From Rhynchonema sp. JSB1_4 (Eukaryota > Nematoda > Chromadorea > Monhysterida > Xyalidae), in contig JASAMV010005659.1 in assembly GCA_030248065.1 (NCBI GenBank), positions 1-64,000 on the forward strand: a stretch of 64,000 nt of DNA. The letters are read 5' to 3'. A model generated the notes under the pieces. That model was not told where the DNA came from and searched no databases. It saw only the letters and a list, made by a program, of their open reading frames with translations. The translations under genes and the position numbers were made by a program. Shown piece by piece: positions 1 to 10,749 of this stretch (position 1 is the stretch's first letter; the number at the start of each line of letters is the position of its first letter).

Positions 1-119
1 TGCTTCTGCCCTGGTGATATTGGGCTTGGGCTCTTTGGCTGTTCTCAGAGCCTCTTTCACTTCACCTCTGAAGTCCTCCCGCTGATCTGGTGGCAGGAAG
101 ACCGCTGCTGTTTCCAGCT
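1..119 (-). CDS. PLE reverse transcriptase, N-terminal fragment (runs off window)
   Basis: The minus strand is open through the window edge. It encodes a segment with REDFRGEV and KPNIT motifs that resembles the region just upstream of the RT palm in Penelope-like elements, where a lysine- and proline-rich stretch leads into an NLT/NIT-E-x-A motif. It lies directly downstream, on the minus strand, of the inverted terminal segment, as expected for a minus-oriented copy entering its ORF. Too little is present to judge whether it is intact. Confidence 0.5.
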
Positions 120-439
120 GTTTTCATGTGTTATAACTTTTCTCAGTTATAACACGTGTGTTATTATTCATGTGTTATAACTTTTTCAGGTATAACACGT
201 GTTGTTGCCTGATTTTTGCAAATTTCAAGGGGACATGTGCTTAACCCTGATTTATCAAGGGGAGTCCCTGATCTAGCAAGGTGGCCTGGTGTTTAGCCAT
301 CTGTTGCCCAATTGGGCGCTCAGGTGGTAGCTGGGCGTGGCGAAGTTTGTGCTTCCCTCCTTCTTCATCTCCAAGGCTTCCCTGATCTTCCTCTTGAACT
401 TGTTGGGTACTGTTGAAAGCACCTATGTTTTTTTCCTGT

Positions 440-852
440 TTGGAAATAGTGACCAAACACTGAGAAAGTCCCTCAGCAAAGTAGCTCCGATGAGACCACA
501 TGAGCACAAAGCAGAAGTGGTATACAAAGTGCCCATGGAGCCATGTGGCAAAGTGTACATCGGAGAGACCGGAAGGCCACTGAAGAACAGACTGTCCCAA
601 CACAAGACAAGTGTGAAGTATGTGCGCACCGAAACCAGTGCTATAGCAGAGCACTGTGTGCAGTGCCCCCAGAACTGCCAACCAAACTTCAAGGAAACAA
701 AGGTGCTGGCAACAGTACCCAACAAGTTCAAGAGGAAGATCAGGGAAGCCTTGGAGATGAAGAAGGAGGGAAGCACAAACTTCGCCACGCGTAGCTACCA
801 CCTGAGCGCCCAATGGGGCAACAGATGGCTAAACACCAGGCCACCTTGCTAG
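440..852 (+). pseudogene. PLE GIY-YIG endonuclease C-terminal domain, copy 1 (5'-truncated)
   Basis: This reading frame has the GIY-YIG nuclease signature: VVYKVP followed by KVYIGETGR, with the conserved arginine after the YIG block and a downstream H/N-rich segment. In EN+ Penelope-like elements this domain sits at the C terminus of a long RT-EN polyprotein and cleaves target DNA. Here only the EN end remains. The apparent upstream extension (337-418) reads through the inverted terminal piece and is not genuine. The copy is nearly identical to the one at 6844-7221. Confidence 0.75.
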
Positions 853-1047
853 ATCAGGGACTCCCCTTGATAAATCAGGGTTAAGCACATGTCCCCTTGA
901 AATTTGCAAAAATCAGGCAACAACACGTGTTATAACTGAAAAAGTTATAACACATGAATAATAACACACGTGTTATAACTGAGAAAAGTTATAACACATG
1001 AACTTGGTAGTCTTAGGTATATATAGCACTTTAAGAACATTATAATT

Positions 1048-1200
1048 GTCCCCTCGATAGCCGAATGGTTAAAGCGTTAGACTCACAGCCCAACGCCTCA
1101 AGTTCGATACCGCACGGAGGACATATCAGCCTGATGACGACAGCAGGATCCGTTGTCGAAACGTCGCAACCGCGCCTCATCAGGCGACTTACCCTAACCC
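1048..1200 (+). mobile_element. tRNA-derived SINE-like sequence
   Basis: An A-box-like TAGCCGAATGGTT (about 1058) is followed about 40 bases later by a B-box-like GTTCGATACC (about 1111), as in an RNA polymerase III tRNA promoter. The acceptor arms do not pair well, so this is not a functional tRNA gene. A CTGATGA ... GAAAC body follows, which superficially resembles a hammerhead core, but the helix next to the core is mispaired. A tRNA-headed SINE is the simplest reading. Confidence 0.5.
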
Positions 1201-1481
1201 AACAGCCCTCGTCAGGGCTACCCAGAGTGGCTGGCAATAAGACCACAACAAATTTTTCGCAAAAAAGGGGAACCCTGATGTTGCAAGGTTGCACAACCAA
1301 CTGGCAACGTACAATCAACATCCAGCGAGTACTGCGAATGGTCCAACGACATCAACGCCACATCCGCCGGCACAGACTCAGAACGGACAACAGTTACAGT
1401 TGTTGCCAGCACCAGCTCAGCAGTAACCCGCACAACTATCGACGTCGGACATGAGCATCGAACATCAAAATTTTGCCATGG

Positions 1482-2777
1482 ATGCCGTTCAGCCAACTTC
1501 AGCAGCAACGTCGCACTACACAGCCTTCCCGATCAAGTCCATCTATGCAAGTTGGTGGTACGCCGGGCAATGTTTCAAGGAGTGTACATGTTACGACAGG
1601 GGCCTCGGCTGCACAACAGACACCATCGATTGATGATGCGACCGGTCTACGTCTACCTACGAAGATCCCTGGCCAGTATTGGTTGCTACCGGATAGAAAC
1701 CTATGTTATTGTTCAACGTGCAATGGGGCACATGGTCATCCGCGCGTCATATTCACAGACGATTACAGTGACACACCACCCCCTCGAATAGCTGACTTTG
1801 TGCATCGATCCAACGTTACGAACACCTATCAACATCGACAGTCAGCGCCGCCGCAACAGCAGTCCACACCGTTGAACGCTCAATCTAGTGGCGGTATGCG
1901 AGGACGTGATGTGACCGGCAGTCAAATGCGTGATCGTTCTACAGTGACAGGCAATGGTGATCGAACGCTTCATGATGCGCGCGACACATTCACGACACCG
2001 AGTGATGCCTTCGATCCAACAGACCCGGACCCTGATCAATCAAGACTGGAATCAATTGAAACATCGGGACAAACAACGTGGACACTATCGACGGATCGAA
2101 AGATTGAATTGAACAAGAACATTGCGTGCTACAAGAAAGTAGGTGCCGCACAGGTATATCATGGCGTTGATGGGAAGCTGCACTTCACGGCGTTCGAGCG
2201 TCTAGCACGTGAGTTATGCGGCAATGTTGGAGCGACAACCAATGAGGAGGCAGCGTTCGTGTTGCACATGTTGTTGGGAACCGAGCCGAAAGTGCTTAAG
2301 AATGCGATGGGATCCAGCAGATTCCATTACTACAAAGCCGTGAAGGAACTGTCGAAGTCATTTGGAGCTGATACGCATGCATATTCGGCTTGTCCGACAG
2401 CTCCCAACGTCGCGTTACCGATATCGTCGTTAATTTACATTATATTTCACCGGTATTTCGTGTATGATTGGACCGTTCTGGAACCGCGTACAACCCGCTG
2501 GCTCACAGATCGTCACTCAGGACGTCAAGAGTTCAGTGGAAGTGGAAGTCGATCGCGTTCGGGATGTAGATCGCGTCCGCCGCATGAGCTCACGACAGAA
2601 CAGGTGTCCACCGTGTTGACGCAAGTCTTGACACAGATGGGCGTGGGACTGAGTCTGAGTGGAAGCAGTTCGTCGGAGAGTCAACGTGATCGAGGCAGAC
2701 AGAGTGAGAGCGATGAGGATGGCCGTCGTGGACGTGCCAGGCGGGATCGCAGGGATGACAGGAGCGGAAGGCGTTGA
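1482..2777 (+). CDS. Unrecognised hydrophilic protein, possibly retroelement Gag-like
   Basis: A 431-codon frame begins at the first ATG (1482). The N-terminal half is Gln/Thr/Ser-rich, the middle (about residues 200-300) is a compact mixed-charge block, and the C terminus is Ser/Arg/Asp-rich with RS-like and GRR-rich stretches. I recognise no family. A low-complexity head, an alpha-helical middle and a basic tail recall Gag proteins, but no zinc knuckle is seen. Bases 2380-2510 within it are repeated at 3325-3465 outside any ORF, so part of the frame may be an inserted repeat. It may be a coincidental or decayed ORF. Confidence 0.35.
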   Translation: MPFSQLQQQRRTTQPSRSSPSMQVGGTPGNVSRSVHVTTGASAAQQTPSIDDATGLRLPTKIPGQYWLLPDRNLCYCSTCNGAHGHPRVIFTDDYSDTPPPRIADFVHRSNVTNTYQHRQSAPPQQQSTPLNAQSSGGMRGRDVTGSQMRDRSTVTGNGDRTLHDARDTFTTPSDAFDPTDPDPDQSRLESIETSGQTTWTLSTDRKIELNKNIACYKKVGAAQVYHGVDGKLHFTAFERLARELCGNVGATTNEEAAFVLHMLLGTEPKVLKNAMGSSRFHYYKAVKELSKSFGADTHAYSACPTAPNVALPISSLIYIIFHRYFVYDWTVLEPRTTRWLTDRHSGRQEFSGSGSRSRSGCRSRPPHELTTEQVSTVLTQVLTQMGVGLSLSGSSSSESQRDRGRQSESDEDGRRGRARRDRRDDRSGRR

Positions 2778-3465
2778 ATGACGGCGTTGGGTGCGTGGAG
2801 ACGTTGCACTCATTTTGTAGGGCCTGTTTGTTTTGTTCGTTGTTTGGTTCGATTTGGATTCTACTGACATCTTCGTTTTTTTGTTGCCGATTTGTTACTT
2901 GCTGTATTCGAACGCCTGTCCAGCGTATACAGCGAGTCATCGTCTCTTTGCAGGGTGCGTGCATTGTTTGTTTATTGATTAGAATTTGGCTCGGAAGCCG
3001 ATGCCACAGACCCCTCTTGTTTTTGTGTTGTTTCGGCGAACGCACCATGCCCCTGCATCTTCTTTTTCGTCTATTCTACTGACTTGAAGTCAAGACAGAA
3101 GTGTTTTCTGTGTATATCATGTGTTTTCGTGCTTAAATCTTGTTCCTCCGCTAGTTTCTTGTTCTCTTTCTTTGCGTTTTTAGGTTTTCGGGGTCGTTCG
3201 TGACTGTTCGTTAGCGCCCGTTGCGCTTTGTGTTCAACTGCTATTCGTTCAACCATCGTTTATTTTGCGTAAAACTAACAATGTAAAATCGCCGGGGAAT
3301 TACTTCGTTGAATTGAAAAGGAGCAAATCCAGCTGTCGGCTTGTCCGACGGCTCCCTACGTTGTGTTATCGATATCACCGTTATTATATTTTCCATTTCG
3401 CCGGCATTTTGTATGTGAGTGGCAGCATTGGAACCGCGTACGAGCCGCTGGTTTACACCATTACC
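2380..3465 (+). repeat. Direct repeat pair, about 130 bp (2380-2510 and 3325-3465)
   Basis: Both copies share blocks such as GGCTTGTCCGAC and GGAACCGCGTAC in the same order, with scattered mismatches. The first copy lies inside the ORF at 1482-2777 and the second in a gene-free stretch. This is either a dispersed repeat or a local duplication. Confidence 0.55.
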
Positions 3466-4939
3466 TAAACGGTCTCGGTCCCACGGGTCGTCGGGGTCCG
3501 GGCATAGTACGGGTCGGTCTTGAACTGATTGTGCACGTGTGTAGTTTTTGGTACTATTACTGGTCGAGGTGCAATTACTGCCCGGTTGTTGGGTGCGTTG
3601 TGTACGTAAATCCATTCTTTGTCGTACAGCATCTCTCCAGTCAAGAATTTCTGGCTCACCTTGGTTGTTGATTCCATGTGGTCTAGTCTCACTTTCAAAC
3701 GGCGGTGGATTGGTATACGTGTCGTTTTGGCAACAACCGGCGAGCGCCACCGCGGGGTCGTTGTACACAGAGTTGGCGGTCTGGTCCACCGTTGTGCGGG
3801 TGCCGGTGGTCGAGCTGTGAACAATCGGTGAACCATTACGTAATTATAGGTGTGCATACGTGTTTTATTCGATGTATATGTTTTGATCCGCAGTGTGTGT
3901 GTGTGTGGTCAATTGACTGTAACCAACATACAAACTTAGATTATAAAGGTTGCGTATGTACCGTATATGTCTTCTCTTGTACATGTACATATATGTTCAC
4001 AAGAAGTGTATGCATGCATTAGCTATGTAATGAGACCAAAATGTACCTACTTGCTGCTGCTGCTGCGCATGAGCTACTGCATGCCGCATATTCGTATTTG
4101 GGCGGTTGTAGAGCCAGGAGCAGGTGCCATCCCAGGCCTCGTTGTGCTTGCGGCCTATTAACGTTCAGTGCTGCTGGTTGAGGTTGTCGTGTTTGAATCA
4201 CTTCAGTCAAACGCATACCGGGGAACATCTGAGGCAACCGAGTTCGTGCTAAGCGATAGATAATCGCTTTGTTTCCCTGGGATGTCTATTTTGTAGTACA
4301 TTGTGGATTCTGGTGAACATATTAGGTAATAATTGATTTACGTCCATCAAATGCAAGATCAAGTAAAGCAATTCATCGCCATCATAACCTTCTTCCAGCT
4401 GGTCAAGATGCATTATGAAGATTAAGTGAATGAGAGATCTTAACACGTTGTGGAAATCATCCGATTCGGTTCTCACCTGAGCCAAAAGGATCTGTATAAA
4501 TTAAAGCGGCGGTGCGATCCGGTGATCGTCCACAGCTAAGCCGAGTCTCTTAAGGATATTATGGAATGTGGTTGCGCGGTTTAAGCATTTTTGAACAGAT
4601 CATATAAACCAAAGCCACACAAACAGAAAATGGTCTTGTGAGGCCAAAAATGTGTTTCTATTGAAGCTGATTAGCTTTTCCACGCAATGAAGGGATGACA
4701 AAAGCAAGTCAGACTAGTAACTCATGTGAGGAGCTTCTGTGAAATTTCTCTGACAAAGACGGCCCCAGGTGGGTGTTCTGGCTCTAACTGTTGAACGAAG
4801 ATCCCAGCAGTGGTTGAAGTGAAAGGTAAACGAGCATCGTAGGTGACAAATAAGGCAGCGTGCCCGTCAGTGTGGCTTCGCCCTTGAACTGGGAGAAACA
4901 AGGAAAAAGAGCCCAAACGGCTTACGGAATCCCTAAGCT
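2778..4939. other. No confident gene
   Basis: Several short ORFs lie on both strands. The longest is a minus-strand Pro/Asn/Gln-rich frame at 3241-3789, without a recognisable domain, and it overlaps the second copy of the 130-bp repeat. A (GT)n-like run lies near 3894. I see no RNA gene. Confidence 0.5.
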
Positions 4940-5745
4940 AATGAAACACTAATGGTACAATTGGGAGAAACAAGAAGTTTCATGTCATATTTATGACGTC
5001 CGACCGCGTGATGTTGAAAAAACCGTTGCAATGTTCCGGCGCCCGCTCGGGGGGGGGGACTTCTGTGAACAGGGCCGTGTTACACGGCAGTCAAACCTTT
5101 TGACAACAACGCGGCTTTTGGGCACCTGGCGGTGTTGGCCTGTGCGTTGCCTGGTCTAACAAGCTGACGTTGCTGGTCATCTGTTTGCACTCGTAAGTGA
5201 AGAAGGAAAAAGTGCCTACAAGGGCAGTCCTTGCAAAACAGTGACTTCAACCCAACGAGGAGTAGCCAACTGTTTTTCCCCTGCGTTGCCTAGTCCAGAA
5301 GGAAGGCCTAGCTGATCATCCACATGTGCTCGACGAAAGGAGGAAAACGTGTCAGGCAGGTATAGACCCTCGCGTGCCCCTGATTATCAACGAATTTAGG
5401 CTAAATGAAACAGATTAGATTTCAGTGCAATGGCATGAACTGGCTTAGTTGATGTCATCTGTTGCATATCATTCGTTTCTTCATGTAAACAATGCTAAGG
5501 ACCAAAGCTACCACAGTAATTCGTCTAGTTTCTTTTTACAATCGAAAAAAGGCTGAAAACACAAATGGGCAAAAGTGCAGGTGTGGGGTAGGGATGCCGG
5601 CGCTGGAACATTGCAACGGCTTTTTCTACATCACGCGGTCGGACCAGATAAATATGACCCAAAACTTCTTGTTTCTTCCTGTTGTACCGTCATCAGGTTA
5701 CGGTTGGACTTGTTTCTCGCCATTGTACCATTAGCACTTTATTAA
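4940..5745. mobile_element. Inverted-repeat DNA element, about 800 bp, non-autonomous
   Basis: Bases about 4945-5050 are the reverse complement of about 5592-5740, with small indels. Shared blocks include TAATGGTACAAT, GAGAAACAAG and CCGACCGCGTGATGT. No transposase frame lies between the arms. The outer motif TAATGGTACAA reads inward at both ends, as in a MITE or foldback element. Confidence 0.6.
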
Positions 5746-6804
5746 GATGGTGATGTTGCATAATTCTGGAAGCCGTAAGGCCCTTTTTTCATAGTAGTGA
5801 ATTCCTCAGTATAGTGAACAAATTACCAGTACAAGAAGAAAAAAATGCCTGCTGTCGCACGGCAAGAATCAAGATATGGTTCTTGGTATCGTTCTGGTTA
5901 CATATAAAACTCCTATACCAGATGATTTACTCTTCAAAATAAAAGATATTAATGATTAAGAACAAAAGGCGAGTAAAACATCACCGACACCAAGAAAAGC
6001 TTATTTCCAAAAAAAACAGGATTTAGAAAGAGGCATTGCATTCCATTCTAAAAGTGAATTAAAAAGCGATACGGCCATACGACCAGTGGGAAACCATATT
6101 GCGGCCGACGCATAATTGACGATTGTTTTATTGCTCTATCGTGATCCGTACGGTTCCCTTTCTAAATCCGCTTCAGAAACCATTTTTCAGTTCATCCTTT
6201 GGAAATGCAGTTTGTGTGATTCCCTTTAATGAGCTTCTCCCATTGGCCAAAGTCCCTCAAGACGGAAGCCGTTCAATAGATACAAAAAACTGTGAACCTC
6301 AATATCTGTCCCGCTGCGCACGGGACAAAATACCGTTTGTCCCATTCAGTCCCGTTTAGTTTCGACCAGAATTTTACATGGTGTTGCAGTTTCCACCTGG
6401 TTCAGTTTCCCCTTACATCTGTTCCCCTCTGAAACTGACATGGAAAAACCGACAGAGGAGGATCAGAATCACAGAATCATATTTTTTTTGTTTTTTGTTT
6501 TCTTTGTCCCGCTTTCGACACCAAGTATTGATGCGTTTTCAGGTCAACTGAATCGAGACTATCAAAAATAAGTGACTTCTACCGAGTTGTTCAAAAAAGA
6601 TTAATGATGCAACTTGATGGTTCTAATCACGTCGCTCTAGTACCAATTTCTTGGCTGCAACTAACCAAAGAGAGCAAAAATGTATCAAGTGCCATTGGAT
6701 CAACAGCGTACAATAAATTCTCAGTGTACAGGACGAAAGTATATCGAGATATTATAAGTTCGTCATAACTACGCATCTGCCACAAGTACAAGGTCAGACT
6801 GGTT
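5746..6804. other. No gene recognised
   Basis: AT-rich sequence with homopolymer runs. Short ORFs show no domain or coding pattern that I can recognise. Confidence 0.5.
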
Positions 6805-7391
6805 GGAAAGAGTGACCAAACACTGAGAAAGTCCCTCAGCAAAGTGGCTCCGATGAGACCACAGGAGCACAAAGCAGAAGTGGTATACAAAGTGCCCATG
6901 GAGCCATGTGGCAAAGTGTACATCGGAGAGACCGGAAGGCCACTGAAGAACAGACTGTCCCAACACAAGACAGGTGTGAAGTATGTGCGCACCGAAACCA
7001 GTGCTATAGCAGAGCACTGTGTGTAGTGCCCCCAGAACTGCCAACCAAACTTCAAGGAAACAAAGGTGCTGGCAACAGTACCCAACAAGTTCAAGAGGAA
7101 GATCAGGGAAGCCTTGGAGATGAAGAAGGAGGGAAGCACAAACGTCGCCACGCCCAGCTACCACCTGAGCGCCCAATGGGGCAACAGATGGCTAAACACC
7201 AGGCCACCTTGCTAGATCAGGGACTCCCCTTGATAAGTCAGGGTTAAGCACATGTCCCCTTGAAATTTGCAAAAATCAGGCAACAATACGTGTTATAACT
7301 GAAAAAGTTATAACACATGAATAATAACACACGTGTTAGAACTGAGAAAAGTTATAACACATGAACTTGGTAGTCTTAGGTATACAATATA
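6805..7391 (+). mobile_element. Penelope-like element, second 3' fragment
   Basis: Nearly identical to about 452-1022: GIY-YIG coding end, the same repeated TTATAACAC-type 3' region and the same terminal GTCTTAGGTATA. It ends directly against the left terminal inverted repeat of element A. Confidence 0.75.
6844..7221 (+). pseudogene. GIY-YIG endonuclease, PLE copy 2, with internal stop
   Basis: It has the same KVYIGETGR-type GIY-YIG core as copy 1. A TAG at 7024-7026 interrupts the frame where copy 1 has CAG, so this copy cannot encode the full EN domain. Downstream sequence stays alignable to the end of the element. Confidence 0.7.
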
Positions 7392-7429
7392 TAGTAGTAT
7401 AGTGCAAGCTTTAAAGCTGTAGTTTTTAT
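7392..7429 (+). repeat. Left terminal inverted repeat of element A (38 bp)
   Basis: Exact reverse complement of 28581-28618, compared base by base. It contains the internal palindrome AAGCTTTAAAGCTG-like core. Similarity fades immediately inward. Confidence 0.85.
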
Positions 7430-7521
7430 GATCGTGAACTTGGCTACGTCATTTGACGCAATGTGAAACGAATAAACTGAAAATTAAGAAACAATCTATT
7501 ACTCATTTTAAATTTTTCCAC

Positions 7522-7875
7522 ATGTTGTCATTATCGCAATTATCACGCCCATCTCTCGGGCTTAGTTCGTTGGTTTACAAAAAAGACACTGATTTACTTT
7601 CAGAGCCGGCAACCAACACTATTGATACCACCGACGGGGTTACGGTAACGGACCCCCTGGATATCAGTCAAGAAGATTTTGAAAGTAAAAAATCAGCTGC
7701 AGCGAATAAAATTCGAATGCGATCGCGAGTTAGCCGAAAGCGACCAAGAAGAAAGAAGGTCACATTTACACGAAGGCGTAAGACTTATAGATACAAAAAA
7801 CCAAAAAAAAACGAGCCGCCGAAATCGAAAACTTGTGACAAAGAGGCGACGAAGAAGATAAGATATGGAGGATAA
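7522..7875 (+). CDS. Basic virion/core-like protein upstream of capsid gene
   Basis: The frame is open from 7453, but the first ATG is at 7522, giving 117 residues. The C-terminal half is extremely Lys/Arg-rich (SRKRPRRKK, FTRRRKTYRYKK), suggesting a DNA-condensing or nuclear-targeted protein such as adenovirus core proteins VII/X. Its end overlaps the start of the capsid gene by 11 bases. Element B has the same arrangement (43962-44114 overlapping 44074), which supports a conserved core-capsid gene pair. Function is inferred from composition and position only. Confidence 0.55.
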   Translation: MLSLSQLSRPSLGLSSLVYKKDTDLLSEPATNTIDTTDGVTVTDPLDISQEDFESKKSAAANKIRMRSRVSRKRPRRKKVTFTRRRKTYRYKKPKKNEPPKSKTCDKEATKKIRYGG

Positions 7876-9152
7876 ATTATTTTTTAAGCCCCCAACCACA
7901 TTGATGTATACGTATAGAGAAGAATTAAAGATTCAACCAACTGTAATATCGCCTTATAGTTATCAGTTTTGTATTCCAGAAAGTCCCAGTTTGTTCCTTG
8001 ATCCTAACATATGGATACTTTGTTCCTTCAAAGTCACTAAAAAGGATGGGTCAGACATCGACTTAAAAAAATGTGTTGGAATGCGCCGTGGTTGATAGTC
8101 CAGTTCTAGCCCTGATTCGGGATTCGAAAGTACAACTCGGAGATTCAGTCATTGAAAGTCACACAGGAGACATGTTACCAATCTTGAACTATTTTTATTA
8201 TTCACATGTGTTTCCAAATGTTGTGAAGAAAGGATGGTTGCGTGAAACTTTGCATTTGCTACCATCGACTGCCGGGGAAGAAAATTCCCTAAATGTCCAG
8301 ACAGATACAGGATTTAATGAAAGAACACTGCTTTTAGATCGTTCCAGGCTGGTTCATAATATGGTTCAATTGAAATTAGGGCTTGCTAATACAGGAAAGT
8401 TGGTTCCGGGATCCCTAAGGCTGATGGTAACATTGTACCTAAATGACGAGAAAAATGTGCTTTTAACCAAAAAGAAAGACGATTATAGGTTGCATGTGGT
8501 TTCCATGAGTTTGGTCATTACAAGAGTCCGATTAGCAGAACCAATTAGTAATGCTATTTATACAAAGTGGGCTAAGGAAGGTGTCATTCCATACTTATAT
8601 CACGATTTGAAAATTAATGGTCCTTTTGTTATCGCCGAAAAAAGTTTAACAGCCAAGATAAATTTGGGCATGAAAAAGAAACCTGCATTGTTGTTTTTAG
8701 TCATGATTTTAAGTTCAAGTTTTGATAATACGGAAAAAACGATATTTAGATTTGAAAACGCGGGACTTAAGTCCGCTATTGCTCATTTTGCAACACAACC
8801 TTTTCCGAATGATGGTCCTTACACCTTTCTTTTTCCAGATTCGGATACTGCAAAAGAAACCGATGTGCTATATCCTTATTGCTGTTATCTGTCTTGTTTA
8901 GGTCATTTGAATTCCATGAACTTTAATGGTATTGATGTAACTTCATTTGTGCATGGTTCTACTGTAATTAGTTTCCGGTTGAGTGAAGCCCCAATTTCCG
9001 GTGAACAGTTTCCGGCTCCAACAAATTATGACTTTCTTAATGTTGATTTAGAGTTCGCAAAACAAATACCAGAAGCACTTAATTTGTATGCTATTACACT
9101 GGAACCAACTTGTGTTTACATTGATAATGGATTGAATGTAAGAGTTGAGTAA
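7865..9152 (+). CDS. Major capsid protein, double-jelly-roll type (one frame break)
   Basis: Two overlapping frames (7865-8095 and 8073-9152) together encode about 425 residues. The pattern is that of Polinton/adintovirus major capsid proteins: an N-terminal block with VISPYSYQF, a variable-strand segment, then a hydrophobic block (PILNYFYYSHVFPNV) comparable to INYPAATIFNTV of the element B capsid at 44074. The length is close to the 446 residues of that protein. The frames are out of register by one base at a run of seven A at 8065-8071: either a sequencing or assembly indel or a true inactivation. It would form the icosahedral shell. Confidence 0.6.
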
Positions 9153-9465
9153 ATAAACGTGAATTCCTTGAATAAAAAGGTACTACAAACCATGGCGTGA
9201 AAACGTATGAAGACCACATTCACAAATTTCACGTTTTACATAAAAATTATAGAGACATGATTTTCTTAGCTCATACTAGCTCTGTTCACAATTCTGAGCG
9301 ATTTCCTGCTTTAGCGTGCTTCAACTGCTTTGGTTTTACGTTGTTTTTACCACTGTCTCTTTTAGACTGTTCGTCGGCCCTCCTTCTAACACCCGTCTAA
9401 TTTGCGTTTTCTGTTACTGCTTTTTTTTCGAGAAATGGACATTTTATTCACGTCTACAGTTCCGG

Positions 9466-9671
9466 GTGCAATTCTAGGCTGAAAGTTGAAGTCGCGTGCA
9501 CGCACGTGCAAAATTTCTTGCATCGTGCAAGACTTCCTGGTGTTAAAACATAGGCAGCGCACGCGCGTGCACGCGAAGTTACTTCGACTTTTGTCTATAC
9601 TTTTGCACTGTTTTGCACGCGCGTGCACACGCGTGCACGCGATTTCAACCTTCAGCCTAGAATTGCACCCA
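9466..9671. repeat. Inverted-repeat element rich in GCGTGCAC
   Basis: GGGTGCAATTCTAGGCTGAA at the left pairs with the reverse complement near 9645-9671, making a hairpin of about 205 bp. The interior is packed with palindromic GCGTGCAC motifs. Probably a MITE. Confidence 0.6.
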
Positions 9672-10312
9672 GTACTGTATCTACCTTTATTTGTAAACCA
9701 AAATAAAAGAAAATATAAGCAAATGCCATTACGTGTGTTGACCTACATAGATTGAAAATTGAGATTCACCTCGGAAACTGGAGGTTTGTGTCATAATCGC
9801 TTTTTATGACACATACTAACTATCACATACTAGCTATCAAGAAATAATCACCTAATTCGCAAAAGATACAGTTTGATTGGTTATACAAAGAAAAAAACCT
9901 AATTTCTAGCAATAAAAACTAAACTAAAGTGGACACGTACATAAGCAGTAAATGAAGTCAGTTTTGACGTTTCCACTCTCCCTGTGTTGAGTATTCGCTC
10001 TATTTCGTTCGTAGGCATGAGCTGACATTCTGAGATAAGTTAGGTGCACGGTTAGCAAGGAACCTCATTTTACTGTGACAACCTTTCTGCCTTTTACAAT
10101 TTCCCGCACCGAAGGCGTTCTGTGATTGAACACGTTTACCAAATAGTGTAAAGTTCGGGTTGTGTAAGCTGTCTCCCCAACCTTCACTTTAAACAACTGT
10201 TGCACATGTGACACGTTGTGCGAACGAGAAAAAGTACGCGCAGTGCCAGGCGCAATGGAGTGAAAATGGAACTTGGCGTACCACCCGCCGTTTTGCTAAG
10301 TCTAAGGGCCCG

Positions 10313-10449
10313 ACTTAGGTTGAATCCGGAAACCGGAATCCGGAAATATTTCCGGAAAACGCATTGTTTTTGCATGTAAATTTCTGCGTTTGCCTGAAAT
10401 GTTTTGTACTTCTGTAGGCAAATTATTTCCGGTTTCCGGATTTAACCTT
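10313..10449. repeat. Inverted-repeat element with TCCGGAAAC arms
   Basis: The left arm (TTAGGTTGAATCCGGAAACC) is matched by the right arm near 10428-10449 in reverse complement. CCGGAA is repeated inside. About 135 bp, no ORF. Confidence 0.6.
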
Positions 10450-10749
10450 AGTTCGCCCTAAAGGATATATGCAGCTGTGTACGCACGCGAAGTTGGGTTC
10501 ACACTCCTCTTTCACCCCAGGGTTCTACAGGCGGTACGTTATAAACAGAGAGAACAATCAGTATACCAACCGCGTTATATATATATATTCACTGTCGCGA
10601 TGTACGTCGCCACACCAACTTTGTGCCGTTTGACAACGGCGTCTCTCCACTCTGCAGTGCTGTTGCGTCCGGTTTTTGCAGCTCTCTCAGGAAGTCATCC
10701 AAATCTTCCAAGTCATTCAAACCACCACTTGTGCCTGTAATCAGAAGCT

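Larger units (their letters stand above)
1..1022. mobile_element. Penelope-like retroelement (PLE) with inverted terminal segment
   Basis: Bases 121-412 are the reverse complement of about 712-1001 in the same unit, so the 3' end of a PLE occurs twice head to head. The ends carry repeated TTATAACAC motifs. Bases 1-119 read on the minus strand as an open frame resembling the start of a PLE reverse transcriptase, and the plus side carries a GIY-YIG endonuclease. PLEs are known for direct or inverted terminal copies of this sort. The element continues beyond the left edge of the window. Confidence 0.75.
9153..10749. other. Intergenic stretch with two hairpin elements
   Basis: No convincing gene; short ORFs only. 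It contains hairpin-forming repeats at 9466-9671 and 10313-10449, described separately. Confidence 0.5.

Noticed and set aside
337..852. 171-residue ORF starting at 337
   Set aside because: Its first 80 or so bases are the inverted PLE terminal segment; only the part after about 440 is the GIY-YIG domain.
1050..1125. Functional tRNA gene
   Set aside because: A- and B-box-like motifs are present but acceptor and anticodon stems do not pair properly; a tRNA-derived SINE fits better.
1130..1170. Hammerhead ribozyme (CTGATGA ... GAAAC)
   Set aside because: The core words are present, but the helix next to the core has a mispaired closing position and I could not complete the other stems.
3241..3789. 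182-residue minus-strand ORF
   Set aside because: Low-complexity Pro/Asn/Gln composition, overlaps a duplicated repeat, no domain; probably chance.
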